Shown: piece by piece, positions 44,045 through 52,999 of the stretch
Layout: each line of letters begins with the position of its first letter
Position numbering within the stretch: the first letter of the stretch is position 1
Source of the DNA: Lachnospiraceae bacterium
GTDB taxonomy: Bacteria; Bacillota_A; Clostridia; Lachnospirales; Lachnospiraceae
Direction: 5' to 3'
DNA: 64,000 nucleotides
Assembly: GCA_017626435.1 (NCBI GenBank)
Contig: JAGAIR010000002.1
Span: forward strand, 1 to 64,000
The notes under the pieces: generated by a model
Told to the model about the DNA's origin: nothing
Databases searched by the model: none
Seen by the model: only the letters and a program-made list of their open reading frames with translations
Translations under genes and position numbers: made by a program

Positions 44045-45291
44045 CATTTCCTCTCTTCTGCGCAGCCTTTCCTCCACTCCGCCTGAACAGACTGGTATAT
44101 CTGACGCATCTCTTCCTCTACTACCGGCAATGCAAACTCCCTGATCCTCTCCCGGTTCCACTGTCCCATCTGTTCCCGCCTTACCTGCCGGCCTATGTTA
44201 CTTTTTCCTTCCCGCTCTTCAAACATCCTCCGGACCTTCACCGCATAATTCTCCGGCTCCCAGTCTTCTACCAGATAGCCCCCCCTGGTATGCTCAATCA
44301 AGTCAGTGATTCCACGTATTCCTGTAGCTATCACCGGCAGCCCCACTGCCATCGCTTCCATCACTGCTACAGGAAGCCCCTCCTGAAAGGAAGGAAAGAC
44401 AAAACAGTCCGCCTGCTGCAGAAGTTTCGGTACTTCTGTCACATATCCTGCAAACTTTATCCGTTTTTCCAGCCCCAGCTCTTTTACATGCCGTTTTAAT
44501 TCCTCTTCCTTTGGTCCAGAGCCACAGATCAGATAACTGACCGGCAAATCCCCCAGCTCCTTCATGGCATCTATCATCGTAATATTATTTTTTCGTTTGG
44601 TCAGCTCACCCACACTAATCAAAACTGCGTGTTCTGATGGAATCTGATATTTTTCATGTAGATTTACAAATTCCGCCTGGCTCTGCTGTTCCCTTTTTGT
44701 TTTTATCCCAATACCGTACTCTTTCTTTTGACAGTCCTGGTATTTCTCCAGGCGCATCCCAATTCCCATCGTATGCTCCACCTTGCCCCGGACAGGAAAT
44801 TTCTTTGCTCTTGCATAATCCTCCTCATTGATTAATATCAGTCTGTCCGTATACCTTGCAAGAAACCGCTCCACCGGATAATAAAACCAGTTTGTCAACG
44901 GTGCTCCTGTATAAAAATGCAGACCATGCGCTGTATACATGACTGGCACCTTCCTGCCAGTCTTCTTCCGCACTGCCTGGGCTGCCAGTCTGGTTACCAC
45001 TGCACTCATTGGCATATGACAATGAATCAGGTCAAACTGCTCCTCTTGCAACAGTTTCTTTAACTGCCGGTATGAAACACGAACACTCGGCGAAAACGGG
45101 GAACGCTCAAAATCAATTTGATGCCTGATAACCCCGGTTCCGTCGAGTCTGCTGTTGTCCTTTCCATATACAATGGTATGAAAATTTGCCGCATAGTGTA
45201 CCTCATAACCCATTTCCTGCAGTATTTTTACGTTATTCATCTCAAACTGTGGTAGAAATCCGCTTACCCTGGTTACAATCAACGCTTTCAT
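44044..45291 (-). CDS. Family 4 glycosyltransferase
   Basis: About 415 residues with a GT-B fold. The N-terminal half has KALIVTRVSGFL, FDLIHCHMPMSA and MYTAHGLHFYTGAP; the C-terminal half has the donor-binding region with ISVGELTKRKNN (~227) and the EX7E-type motif FVFPSFQEGLPVAVMEAMAVGLPVIAT (~318-344; quoted in part). This pattern is common in EpsD/CapM-like enzymes of exopolysaccharide operons. The codon at 45291 is preferred to ATG 45297, which abuts the AGAGG site. It follows the initiating sugar transferase and probably adds the second sugar. Confidence 0.88.
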   Translation of the reverse strand: MKALIVTRVSGFLPQFEMNNVKILQEMGYEVHYAANFHTIVYGKDNSRLDGTGVIRHQIDFERSPFSPSVRVSYRQLKKLLQEEQFDLIHCHMPMSAVVTRLAAQAVRKKTGRKVPVMYTAHGLHFYTGAPLTNWFYYPVERFLARYTDRLILINEEDYARAKKFPVRGKVEHTMGIGMRLEKYQDCQKKEYGIGIKTKREQQSQAEFVNLHEKYQIPSEHAVLISVGELTKRKNNITMIDAMKELGDLPVSYLICGSGPKEEELKRHVKELGLEKRIKFAGYVTEVPKLLQQADCFVFPSFQEGLPVAVMEAMAVGLPVIATGIRGITDLIEHTRGGYLVEDWEPENYAVKVRRMFEEREGKSNIGRQVRREQMGQWNRERIREFALPVVEEEMRQIYQSVQAEWRKGCAEERK

Positions 45292-45318
45292 ACACATCCT
45301 CTTTTCTATGCGGTCTTT

Positions 45319-46737
45319 TTATTTTTTTATAATTTCCTGTACAATCTGCTCCACAGATTCTTCACCTTCTTCTACATCTTTCCATGCAGTTGTCTGTCCC
45401 TGTGCCACCCCTTCTGTTGCATCCTTTTTCAGGACTGTCTTTACTGTCATCAGAATCAGCTTGATGTCTGTCCACAGAGAATAATTTTCAATATAAAACA
45501 AATCCAGTTTCAACTTATCATAAGGTGTTGTATTATATTTTCCATATACCTGCGCAAAACCAGTAAGTCCCGCTTTCACCCTGGTACGGAATTTAAACTC
45601 TGGCATCGTTTCACAATACTCTCTCATGATTTCCGGACGCTCCGGACGTGGTCCTACAAAAGACATATCTCCCCGGATAATATTAAACAACTGGGGCAGC
45701 TCATCAATCCGTGTCGCACGGATCAATTTTCCCACTGGCGTAATCCTGCTGTCATTTTCAGAAGCCAGCTTTGCCACACCATCACTTTCCGCATCTTCAA
45801 TCATACTGCGGAATTTATAGATCTCAAATTCTTTTTCGTACCTGGTACAACGTACCTGTTTGTAAAAAACGGGACCACGGTCATATAGCTTGATCGCCAA
45901 AGCTGTAAACAGCATAACCGGTGAAGCCAGTACAATCAGCGGTATTGCAATGATCAGATCCAAAGCCCGTTTCAAAAAACGCTGGTCAAAGCTCAGGGTA
46001 TATCCCTTAGAAAGCAGAAACGGCGTATCAAACACATGGATTCTGTCTGCTCCCATCAGGATAATATCGGAAAGCTTCGGAATAACGTAGGCACGTATCT
46101 TATGGGCATAACAGTATTTCAAAATATCATTTCTCTTAATTGCAGAAATATCTCCAATGATCACTGCCTGAAAATCTTTCATCTTCTCTGCAATCTTTTC
46201 AATGCCCTCTTCAATATTTATAGCATCATAAATCGCATACTTATCTCTTCTTGCCTCTACTTTATATACCAGATCAGCTGCCGGACGTTCCCCATAGATC
46301 AGTAAAATTTTCCATGGCTGGAATATCCTGTTATAAAAATGTATTATGACTACATTCCATAAAGAGGAAATCACCATTTCCACGATCATGGCAACAAACA
46401 GGCGGAATGGATTTACTGGCCGGAATGCCAGCAAAGAGATAATAACATAAGTAACAATATTGGTAAAAAACAGACTAAGATACTGTGACAGAAGTACTTC
46501 AATACGACGCAGCTGCCCTATTTTCAATCCGCCATACATATTTGAGAAGAAAAATAACAGCAAGGCATACAATGCCAGCAAAACATAATTTCCCTTGCGG
46601 TAAAACTGAATACTCTGATACATGGTTCCTGCATAATATCCATACCAGACACAGGCAAACACCAATGTCATCAGCAAAATATTGATCAAGGACGCAAAAA
46701 ATAAAATCGTCTTTTTATATGGATCATAATTTTTCAT
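45319..46737 (-). CDS. Initiating polyprenyl-phosphate sugar transferase (WcaJ/CpsE type)
   Basis: Transfers a sugar 1-phosphate to undecaprenyl phosphate, the first step of repeat-unit assembly. The 472-residue protein has four N-terminal transmembrane helices (~10-135), a Rossmann-like middle region (~140-250), one further helix (LDLIIAIPLIVLASPVM, ~268) and the catalytic domain with YKFRSMIEDAE, RATRIDELPQLFNII, GDMSFVGPRPERPE and AGLTGFAQVYGKY. All conserved motifs are intact. ATG 46737 has GGAGAGAG upstream. It follows gntR by 26 bases, so the regulator and pathway entry share a transcript. Confidence 0.93.
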   Translation of the reverse strand: MKNYDPYKKTILFFASLINILLMTLVFACVWYGYYAGTMYQSIQFYRKGNYVLLALYALLLFFFSNMYGGLKIGQLRRIEVLLSQYLSLFFTNIVTYVIISLLAFRPVNPFRLFVAMIVEMVISSLWNVVIIHFYNRIFQPWKILLIYGERPAADLVYKVEARRDKYAIYDAINIEEGIEKIAEKMKDFQAVIIGDISAIKRNDILKYCYAHKIRAYVIPKLSDIILMGADRIHVFDTPFLLSKGYTLSFDQRFLKRALDLIIAIPLIVLASPVMLFTALAIKLYDRGPVFYKQVRCTRYEKEFEIYKFRSMIEDAESDGVAKLASENDSRITPVGKLIRATRIDELPQLFNIIRGDMSFVGPRPERPEIMREYCETMPEFKFRTRVKAGLTGFAQVYGKYNTTPYDKLKLDLFYIENYSLWTDIKLILMTVKTVLKKDATEGVAQGQTTAWKDVEEGEESVEQIVQEIIKK

Positions 46738-46763
46738 CGTTCTCTCTCCAATCCGCTTATTCT

Positions 46764-47477
46764 CTAACGTACTCTTTTCTGATCTTTCTTTTTCTGTTTC
46801 ATAAGATTTTCCAATCCCTGATGATTAATATTGGCAAGAGACTGATAAATATGCTCGTTTGCCAGTTTTTCTGCTTTTTTTTCATCCTTATTTTTCACAG
46901 ATTCCAGAATTGCTTTATGCTCCAAAAAAGCCTGCTCTGCCCGTTCTTTAGACGACAGGGTATTCTTTCTGACTCTTTCTACATAATGATGATAATCTGC
47001 CAGAATATGCTCTAATATCTTGCTCCCACATGCTTCATATAATAACAGATGAAATCGGTTGTCCAGTTCAAAAATCTGGTCCCAGTGCTCCTTTTGTATA
47101 TGAAATTCACTGAGATACGTAATCTCTTCCAGTTCTTCCAGCTGTTCTTTTGTAATATTCTCACAAACCCACTTAGCACAAAGCCCCTCTAAATAGGAAC
47201 GTATTACATAGATATCATAAATGTCCTTCGCTGTAATCCCATTGACATATGCGCCCTTGTTGGGAATGATAGAAACCAGTCCCTCCAGTTCCAATTGGCG
47301 CAAAGCCTCTCTCACCGGCGTCCGGGAAACTCCCAGTTCCTTGCTGATCGCTGCTTCTCTCAATTCATCCTTTTCTGCATAATTTCCTGCCAAAATGTCT
47401 TCCCTGATTTTATTAAATACCTTACCACGTAAGGAATACTTATCCATAATTTCTTTTCCACTACTGTAAATATCCAT
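46764..47477 (-). CDS. GntR-family regulator with FCD ligand domain
   Basis: A 237-residue regulator. The N-terminal winged helix (~15-85) has the GntR pattern LREAAISKELGVSRTPVREALRQLE (~41-65, quoted in parts: REAAISKELGVSRTPVREAL) and ends with IPNKGAYVNGI. The C-terminal all-helical FCD domain (~90-220) includes DNRFHLLLYEACG and HHYVERVR, with His/Asp residues that often bind a metal and a small carboxylate. It is first in the polysaccharide operon and diverges from the O-antigen-ligase-like gene, a layout typical of a local switch. Two sigma-A promoters precede it. Confidence 0.92.
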   Translation of the reverse strand: MDIYSSGKEIMDKYSLRGKVFNKIREDILAGNYAEKDELREAAISKELGVSRTPVREALRQLELEGLVSIIPNKGAYVNGITAKDIYDIYVIRSYLEGLCAKWVCENITKEQLEELEEITYLSEFHIQKEHWDQIFELDNRFHLLLYEACGSKILEHILADYHHYVERVRKNTLSSKERAEQAFLEHKAILESVKNKDEKKAEKLANEHIYQSLANINHQGLENLMKQKKKDQKRVR

Positions 47478-47504
47478 AGCCGTCTCCGTTTCTTTTCCTA
47501 AAAC

Positions 47505-47533
47505 ATTGTAGCCATTTGCAGATTTGTTGTCAA
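47505..47533 (-). promoter_or_regulatory. Proximal promoter of gntR and the polysaccharide operon
   Basis: On the minus strand TTGACA (complement of 47528-47533) and TACAAT (complement of 47505-47510) have 17-base spacing. The ATG of gntR is about 28 bases beyond the -10 box. Confidence 0.8.
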
Positions 47534-47570
47534 TTCAAAGCCGTGACTTTGCAAAATGCATACTGTTTTA

Positions 47571-47599
47571 AGTATAACATATCCAATATGGGTAGTCAA
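47571..47599 (-). promoter_or_regulatory. Distal promoter of gntR and the polysaccharide operon
   Basis: TTGACT (complement of 47594-47599) and TATACT (complement of 47571-47576) on the minus strand are 17 bases apart. With the proximal promoter this gives tandem sigma-A starts 66 bases apart. Confidence 0.7.
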
Positions 47600-47615
47600 A
47601 ATTTCCATTTAATGG

Positions 47616-47644
47616 TTGTCCTAATCTTCAAAAGAATGTATAAT
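47616..47644 (+). promoter_or_regulatory. Promoter of the O-antigen-ligase-like gene
   Basis: TTGTCC at 47616-47621 and a perfect TATAAT at 47639-47644 are separated by 17 bases. The predicted start lies inside the palindrome at 47648-47670. Confidence 0.75.
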
Positions 47645-47647
47645 GAT

Positions 47648-47670
47648 ATTTTGTATAGATAATACAAAAT
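47648..47670. promoter_or_regulatory. Perfect TTTTGTAT/ATACAAAA palindrome, candidate GntR operator
   Basis: ATTTTGTAT and ATACAAAAT are exact complements around a five-base centre. The element covers the expected transcription start of the ligase-like gene. GntR/FCD proteins commonly bind palindromes of the TTGTAT-N-ATACAA kind, and the only regulator nearby is the divergent GntR, so it is the likely ligand (inference). Confidence 0.7.
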
Positions 47671-47705
47671 AAATCAGAAAAATAATACGTTTGGGGAGGA
47701 TTAAC

Positions 47706-49667
47706 ATGTCTTATCAAAAAAATAAGAATCGGCAGAAGCAGCCGGAAAAGAAATTCCCTCTTGGACTTCTGCTTCCGATCATCGCTGTACTTGCAGTCAT
47801 TCCAATGATTACATTCATGCACAGCTACGACACCAATCTCGGTCAGTTTGACTGGTATACCAGTTACACAGAAACTATTGATTTCTTCTTATATTATAAG
47901 ATGGTCTGGCTTATCATCACCTGTGTGTTGATGATATTCTGCCTGGTTTATCTATTTTTTGCAGAAGAACAAAAACCGGTATGGATCAAATGCCTGATTC
48001 CTTTGGCAATCTATTGTGGTATATCACTGATTTCTGCCATCGCATCAGAACACTCCTATTTTTCGTTTCATGGAATCTTTGAACAGTTTGAATCTGTATG
48101 GGTACTGCTGGGATATGGTCTGATCGTTTATTATACGTTTTTCATTATGCGTACAGAATCCGCAGTAAAAAGAACTTTGAACTGGTTTATGGCTGGAATT
48201 GCAGTAATGTGTGTTCTCGGTCTGACACAGGTATTCAAACACGATTTTTTCCGTACGGAAGCTGGTCAGAAACTGATGACCCCGTCCTCTTATGACGGCG
48301 GACCACTGACTTTTAATTTTGAGCTGGGACGTCCTTATCTTACTTTATATAACCCAAACTATGTAGGATTTTATGCTGCACTGGTAATTCCTGTATTAGC
48401 GGCATTGATTTTTGCTTCCAAAAAACTCTGGCACCGGCTGGGATATCTGGCACTGATTGCCAGCCTTCTGCTGATTCTTTTTGCTTCCCAGTCCCGTGCA
48501 GGTATTATAGCACTTGTATTTTCTTTCTTTGTGATGCTTCTATGTATGCGCAAGGTGTTCCTCAAAAATTGGAAAGTCGGCATTTCTGCTATCGCCATTG
48601 TATTAGTGGCATTTTTTGCAGTAAACGCCATGAACCAGAATGTTTTGCTGAACCGTCTAAAGGGAATGTTCCAATCCACACCAGAGTATCATGCTCTGAA
48701 GGATATCCAGACAAATGATGATAATATCACTATCATCTATCAGAGCCAGGAACGCAATGCTGCAGAAGGTAAAGTGACAAAAGAAAACTATCTGGTATTT
48801 CAGGTAGAACAGGACAGCGAAGGCGATGATGTTTTCACTCTGACGGATGGAAATGGCACATCGGTTCCGTTTGATCTTACGGAGGATCAGTCTGCATTTG
48901 CTATCAATGATGCCCGTTTTCCATTCACCTTCTGTTCCGTCCGCTCGGAAACCTTAAACGGATTTACGGTAAATATCGAGGGAAACCCATGGTATTTCTC
49001 CAATATGATGAAGGAAAATGACCATACTTACTACTGCGCAGGTGGCAATGGCTCATTGATGAAGCTGTATCAGGTAACAGAAACGGTTCCCTATCTGGAG
49101 GACCACTACCATCTTGCCAACAACCGCGGTTATATCTGGGCACGTACCTTACCTTTGTTAAAGAAATACTTCTTTCTTGGCAGTGGTCCGGATACTTTCA
49201 TTATCGCTTATCCAAATAATGATTTAGTAGGCTTATATAATTCCGGACATGTCAATGAAATCATCACAAAACCTCACTGTATGTATCTGCAGGTAGGAGT
49301 ACAAACAGGTGTCATTTCCCTGATCGCCCTTCTGGTATTCTTTGGCTGGTACCTAATTGATTCCCTGCGAATCTATTGGAAAAACAATTACACAGAATAT
49401 CTTTCCTTTATCGGTGTAAGCTTGTTTACTGCTGTCATCGGGTATCTGATTCTGTGCCTTACCAATGATTCCTGTATTGCAATTTCTCCAATCTTCTATG
49501 CGCTGATCGGTATGGGGCTGGGAATCAACTACAAGATTAAATCAGATATGCCAAAAGCAGCAAAAGCTGTGGAAAAGAACAAATCCTCTGTGCCAGAAGA
49601 AAAAGCAGATGTGAAAAAGGAGATTCCTTCCAAAACCGAATCGAAAAATACGAAAAAGAAAAAATAA
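47706..49667 (+). CDS. O-antigen ligase/polymerase-like membrane protein (Wzy_C family)
   Basis: A 653-residue protein with about 12 transmembrane helices, a basic cytosolic N-terminus and a Lys/Glu-rich C-terminal tail. The Wzy_C-type core (FASQSRAGIIALVFSFFV, ~259-276, with LRPYLT-like LGRPYLTLYNPNYVG before it) is followed by an extracytoplasmic domain of about 185 residues (~320-505) and a final helix bundle with GSGPDTFIIAYP. These enzymes polymerise lipid-linked repeats or ligate glycans to an acceptor. GGGGAGG at 47693-47699 fixes ATG 47706. It diverges from the gntR operon. Confidence 0.82.
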   Translation: MSYQKNKNRQKQPEKKFPLGLLLPIIAVLAVIPMITFMHSYDTNLGQFDWYTSYTETIDFFLYYKMVWLIITCVLMIFCLVYLFFAEEQKPVWIKCLIPLAIYCGISLISAIASEHSYFSFHGIFEQFESVWVLLGYGLIVYYTFFIMRTESAVKRTLNWFMAGIAVMCVLGLTQVFKHDFFRTEAGQKLMTPSSYDGGPLTFNFELGRPYLTLYNPNYVGFYAALVIPVLAALIFASKKLWHRLGYLALIASLLLILFASQSRAGIIALVFSFFVMLLCMRKVFLKNWKVGISAIAIVLVAFFAVNAMNQNVLLNRLKGMFQSTPEYHALKDIQTNDDNITIIYQSQERNAAEGKVTKENYLVFQVEQDSEGDDVFTLTDGNGTSVPFDLTEDQSAFAINDARFPFTFCSVRSETLNGFTVNIEGNPWYFSNMMKENDHTYYCAGGNGSLMKLYQVTETVPYLEDHYHLANNRGYIWARTLPLLKKYFFLGSGPDTFIIAYPNNDLVGLYNSGHVNEIITKPHCMYLQVGVQTGVISLIALLVFFGWYLIDSLRIYWKNNYTEYLSFIGVSLFTAVIGYLILCLTNDSCIAISPIFYALIGMGLGINYKIKSDMPKAAKAVEKNKSSVPEEKADVKKEIPSKTESKNTKKKK

Positions 49668-49684
49668 AACCTTATCTTCTATAA

Positions 49685-49732
49685 AAAGGGAGATTGACCG
49701 GATAACCAGGCAATCTCCCTTTCTGTTTTCTG
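49685..49732. terminator. Bidirectional terminator between ligase-like gene and pse operon
   Basis: AAAGGGAGATTG (49685-49696) and its exact complement (49711-49722) form a 12-base stem with a 14-base loop. On the + strand it is followed by TCTGTTTTC; on the minus strand by five T. It can end both convergent units, including the long glycosylation operon that stops at 49998. Confidence 0.85.
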
Positions 49733-49775
49733 ATAACAAAGTACGGTTCCGCTACCAGAATGCTCTGAACCATTT

Positions 49776-49931
49776 CTACTCTTCCTGCCATAAGCTCCAG
49801 GTGTACGGCCCCTTTGCCATGACATTCCGTTCAAAATGCTCCAAAACAAAGTAATCAATACTTCTATATGTACTATTCTTCTGCGCGAAGAAATCATACT
49901 GATTTATTATAGCATTGAATAAAGAATTTTT
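49776..49931 (-). pseudogene. Possible C-terminal gene relic without a start codon
   Basis: In the otherwise gene-free stretch 49733-49997, one minus-strand frame reads about 51 codons of protein-like sequence (including STYRSIDYFVLEHFERNV and YTWSLWQEE) to a TAG at 49776-49778. It has no ribosome site or ATG at its left end and is preceded by an in-frame stop. The composition is more like real protein than random AT-rich DNA. I do not recognise the family; it may be a remnant of a sugar-related gene. The remainder of the gap is AT-rich and shows nothing else. Confidence 0.3.
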
Positions 49932-49997
49932 CACTTCTTTTTTGTGCTTTTATCATATTTTATATTTGTTTCAAGAAGATATCTTTAAGCAGCCTTC

Positions 49998-51125
49998 TTA
50001 TCCCTTTACACAGTCTATTACCTTTTCTATCACATATTGCTGCTGTTCCTTGTTCATTGCAGGGAAAACAGGCAGACTGACCGCCCTGGAATAAAACAGT
50101 TCTGCATTCGGGCAATGGCATTGGTCATAGCCAATTTTCTGATAATAAGGATGCTGATAAACCGGAATATAGTGTACATTTACTCCGACTCCCTCTGCCC
50201 GCAATCTGTCAAATATTTCCTTTCTCTCTTTTTTTAATACCTGAATCATATAGAGATGCCACCCACTCCTGCATCCCTCCTGCTGTATCGGAATCTGAAG
50301 CCCATCCAGCCCAGCAAATGCCTCGTCATATCGATGAGCAATCTCTCTTCTGGCTTCCAGAAAGCCATCCAGCTTATCCATCTGGCTGCTGCCAAGTGCA
50401 CAGGAGATATCTGTAATCCGATAATTGTATCCCAGCTCTAATTGCTGGTAATACCATCCTCCCTGGTTTTCCGTCATAAGTTCTTCCTCTCTGGTAATCC
50501 CGTGACTTCGGAATAAAAGCAGTCTCTTGTACAACTGCTCATCATTTGTGACAACCATACCACCTTCCCCTGTGGTAATGGGTTTCACCGGATGAAAACT
50601 AAAGCAGGTCATATCAGAAATGCTCCCTATCATCTGATTCTTATAGGATGCCCCCAGTGCGTGGGCTCCATCTTCTATCACGATCAGGCCATGCTTCTTT
50701 GCTATGGCTGTAATGGCATCCATATCACATGGCTGTCCAGTATAATGAACCGGGATAATCGCTTTCGTCTTATCCGTAATTTTTTTCTCGATTTCAGACG
50801 GGTCTATATTATAGGTATCCGGGTCAATATCCGCAAATACCGGAGTTCCTCCACAATATAAGACACAGTTGGAAGAAGCCGCAAAAGTAATCGGTGTAGT
50901 AATCACTTCGTCTCCCTCTGTGATGCCGGCAGCCAGGCAGGCAATATGAAGTGCTGCTGTTCCATTACATACGGCAACGGCATACTTTGCTCCTACATAG
51001 TCTGCTACTTTTTTCTCAAACTCTGCCACTCTGGGTCCTGTAGTCAGATAATCTGACTTTAACACATCAATAACTGCCTGAATATCCGATTCGTCTACTG
51101 ACTGTCTTCCATATGGTATATACAT
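49998..51125 (-). CDS. pseC: UDP-4-amino-4,6-dideoxy-N-acetyl-L-altrosamine transaminase (PseC)
   Basis: The second step of CMP-pseudaminic acid synthesis: a PLP-dependent aminotransferase acting on the 4-keto sugar made by PseB. The 375-residue DegT-family protein begins IPYGRQSVDESDIQAV, close to known PseC. It has CNGTAALHIA (~54), EDGAHALGA (~156) and the PLP lysine in SFHPVKPITTGEGG (~182). Its only obvious partner genes, pseF, pseI, pseG and pseH, lie upstream in the same transcript. The start is ATG 51125 with only a modest ribosome site. It is last in the operon, ahead of the bidirectional terminator. Confidence 0.9.
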   Translation of the reverse strand: MYIPYGRQSVDESDIQAVIDVLKSDYLTTGPRVAEFEKKVADYVGAKYAVAVCNGTAALHIACLAAGITEGDEVITTPITFAASSNCVLYCGGTPVFADIDPDTYNIDPSEIEKKITDKTKAIIPVHYTGQPCDMDAITAIAKKHGLIVIEDGAHALGASYKNQMIGSISDMTCFSFHPVKPITTGEGGMVVTNDEQLYKRLLLFRSHGITREEELMTENQGGWYYQQLELGYNYRITDISCALGSSQMDKLDGFLEARREIAHRYDEAFAGLDGLQIPIQQEGCRSGWHLYMIQVLKKERKEIFDRLRAEGVGVNVHYIPVYQHPYYQKIGYDQCHCPNAELFYSRAVSLPVFPAMNKEQQQYVIEKVIDCVKG

Positions 51126-51177
51126 AACCGTCTTTTCATCCTTTCTTATATGTTTGTCCTAATTTCTTTGTTCTCTG

Positions 51178-51888
51178 TTATCCTATATCACCTTGCGTCA
51201 TATTTAACAACTGGTATTTCATCTCTGCCAGCTTCCAGTCCGTCTCGTTATCAATATCCTGTACTTCCAGATCATCCAGTATTACCGGAACTATCCCCTC
51301 ACTGACCTGTCCATTCTTTTCCCGAAACTTCTTAATATGATAGAAATAAAACTGTCCACAGTCATGGTATACGGTTTCTAAATCCTGAGAACGTGCATTG
51401 AGATTTTCTTTCCATTTCATCTCCAGGGCTTCCTCTTTCAGGATATACCCTCTCTGAGGAGGGTAGGAAAATGGTACCACCGGCATCACCAGAGTTGCAT
51501 TTTTCTGCTTGAGCAGTTCAAAAGCTGTCTTTAGTTTTTCTGCTGTAATAAATGGTGCTGTAGGATAAATACAGGACATATAGTCAAAATGCTCTCCCCT
51601 TTTTTCGTATTCTTCTACTACCTCCAGCAGTACTTCTGCTGTCGTAGCATAATCACCGGATGTCTTTTCACTGCGCAGAAACGGAACCTTTGCCCCATAT
51701 TGTTTTGCGATTCCTGCAATCTCTTCACTGTCTGTAGAAACCATCACTTCATCAAAAATACCAGAAGCTAATGCCGCTTCAATAGAATATGCCAGAATCG
51801 GTTTTCCACAAAACTCCTTGATGTTTTTTTTCGGAATCCGCTTACTTCCTCCTCTTGCCGTAATAATTGCTAAACATTTCCCGCTCAT
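51178..51888 (-). CDS. pseF: Pseudaminic acid cytidylyltransferase
   Basis: Activates pseudaminic acid with CTP to CMP-pseudaminic acid, the donor for flagellin glycosylation. The 236-residue nucleotidyltransferase has the CMP-nonulosonate loop ARGGSKRIPKKNIK (~11-24), SYSIEAAL-type segment, STDSEEIA (~51), IYPTAPF (~107) and the PVVPFSYPPQRG segment (~136) characteristic of PseF rather than NeuA. ATG 51888 follows AGGAGGAAG. It sits directly after pseI. Confidence 0.9.
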   Translation of the reverse strand: MSGKCLAIITARGGSKRIPKKNIKEFCGKPILAYSIEAALASGIFDEVMVSTDSEEIAGIAKQYGAKVPFLRSEKTSGDYATTAEVLLEVVEEYEKRGEHFDYMSCIYPTAPFITAEKLKTAFELLKQKNATLVMPVVPFSYPPQRGYILKEEALEMKWKENLNARSQDLETVYHDCGQFYFYHIKKFREKNGQVSEGIVPVILDDLEVQDIDNETDWKLAEMKYQLLNMTQGDIG

Positions 51889-51923
51889 AGGCTTCCTCCT
51901 GATGTTCTGTCATTCCACATTTT

Positions 51924-52955
51924 TTATTTTAATGCATCCATATCAATCGGTTCTCCAAACCGGTATGCTCTCTTCGCTTTTTTTCCCAGTAACTGGGAAA
52001 AATATTTTGGTTTGATCCCAATAGCCGGCCGGATACTTCTCACGTTCTCTCCGGTAAATTCCTCTCCCTCTGCAATTGGCTTCACTGCCACAAGAGAACG
52101 TCTGTTATTCAGACCATTTTTCTCATGCTCCGTCAATTCATAAGTCGGATGTCCCATAATTAACGACGCATTCCTTACATCCCGTACCATCTGGGCAAAC
52201 TCACTGATTTCCATCGAAAAACCGGAATCCGGATTTTCCAGTTCTCGGCTCAGGCAAACATGCTTTTCAACCACCTGCGCTCCCATAGAGACTGCTACTA
52301 TCGGAGCCAGTGAACCAAAGGAGTGGTCAGACAATCCTACCGGCACACCAAATCTTCCTATCATATCCGGTATCACAGAAACATTCATATCCTCATATTG
52401 CGCCGGATACTGGCTGCAACATTTCAATAATATCACATTTTCATTCTTCTGACGTCTACAGGCAGCCAATGCTTCCTCAATTTCCTCCACACTTGCCATG
52501 CCACAGGACATGATAACAGGCTTTCCTTTTCCAGCTACATATTCAATCAGTGGTATATCCACCAATTCAAAGGAAGCAATTTTATAAAATTCCACCCCTA
52601 ATCCCTCCAGAAAGTCTACTGATGTTGGATCAAATGGAGTCGAAAGAAAATCTACACCTGCTTCCTCGCATTTTTCCTTCAACGCTTTCTGCCATTCCCA
52701 GGGAGTATATGCTTCCTGATAGAGTTGATAATAATTGTATCCGTCCCAAAGTCCGCCCTTCAACACATAAGGCTCCTCCTGACAGTCTATGGTCAGTGTA
52801 TCCGCCGTATAGGTCTGGATCTTCACGCAGTCTGCCCCGGCCTTTGCAGCTTCTTCAATGATCTGAAAGGCATTTTCTATTTTCCCGGCATGATTTGCTG
52901 ACATTTCTGCAATAATATATACCTCGTTATTTTTCAATTTATCGTATAATTTCAT
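51924..52955 (-). CDS. pseI: Pseudaminic acid synthase
   Basis: Condenses 2,4-diacetamido-2,4,6-trideoxy-L-altropyranose with phosphoenolpyruvate to give pseudaminic acid. The protein has 343 residues: a TIM-barrel NeuB-type domain with AEMSANHAGKIENA (~16-29), KIQTYTADT (~45), STPFD (~104), KIASFEL (~121), GLSDHS (~217) and EKHVCLSR (~238), then a C-terminal antifreeze-like SAF domain (~285-343). The DTLT and LWDGYNYYQLYQEAYTPW segments are typical of PseI over NeuB. ATG 52955 follows AAGGAG. Confidence 0.92.
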   Translation of the reverse strand: MKLYDKLKNNEVYIIAEMSANHAGKIENAFQIIEEAAKAGADCVKIQTYTADTLTIDCQEEPYVLKGGLWDGYNYYQLYQEAYTPWEWQKALKEKCEEAGVDFLSTPFDPTSVDFLEGLGVEFYKIASFELVDIPLIEYVAGKGKPVIMSCGMASVEEIEEALAACRRQKNENVILLKCCSQYPAQYEDMNVSVIPDMIGRFGVPVGLSDHSFGSLAPIVAVSMGAQVVEKHVCLSRELENPDSGFSMEISEFAQMVRDVRNASLIMGHPTYELTEHEKNGLNNRRSLVAVKPIAEGEEFTGENVRSIRPAIGIKPKYFSQLLGKKAKRAYRFGEPIDMDALK

Positions 52956-52999
52956 TCCAAATCCACTCCTTTTTCAGACAAAGATAAACCTAAGACGGC

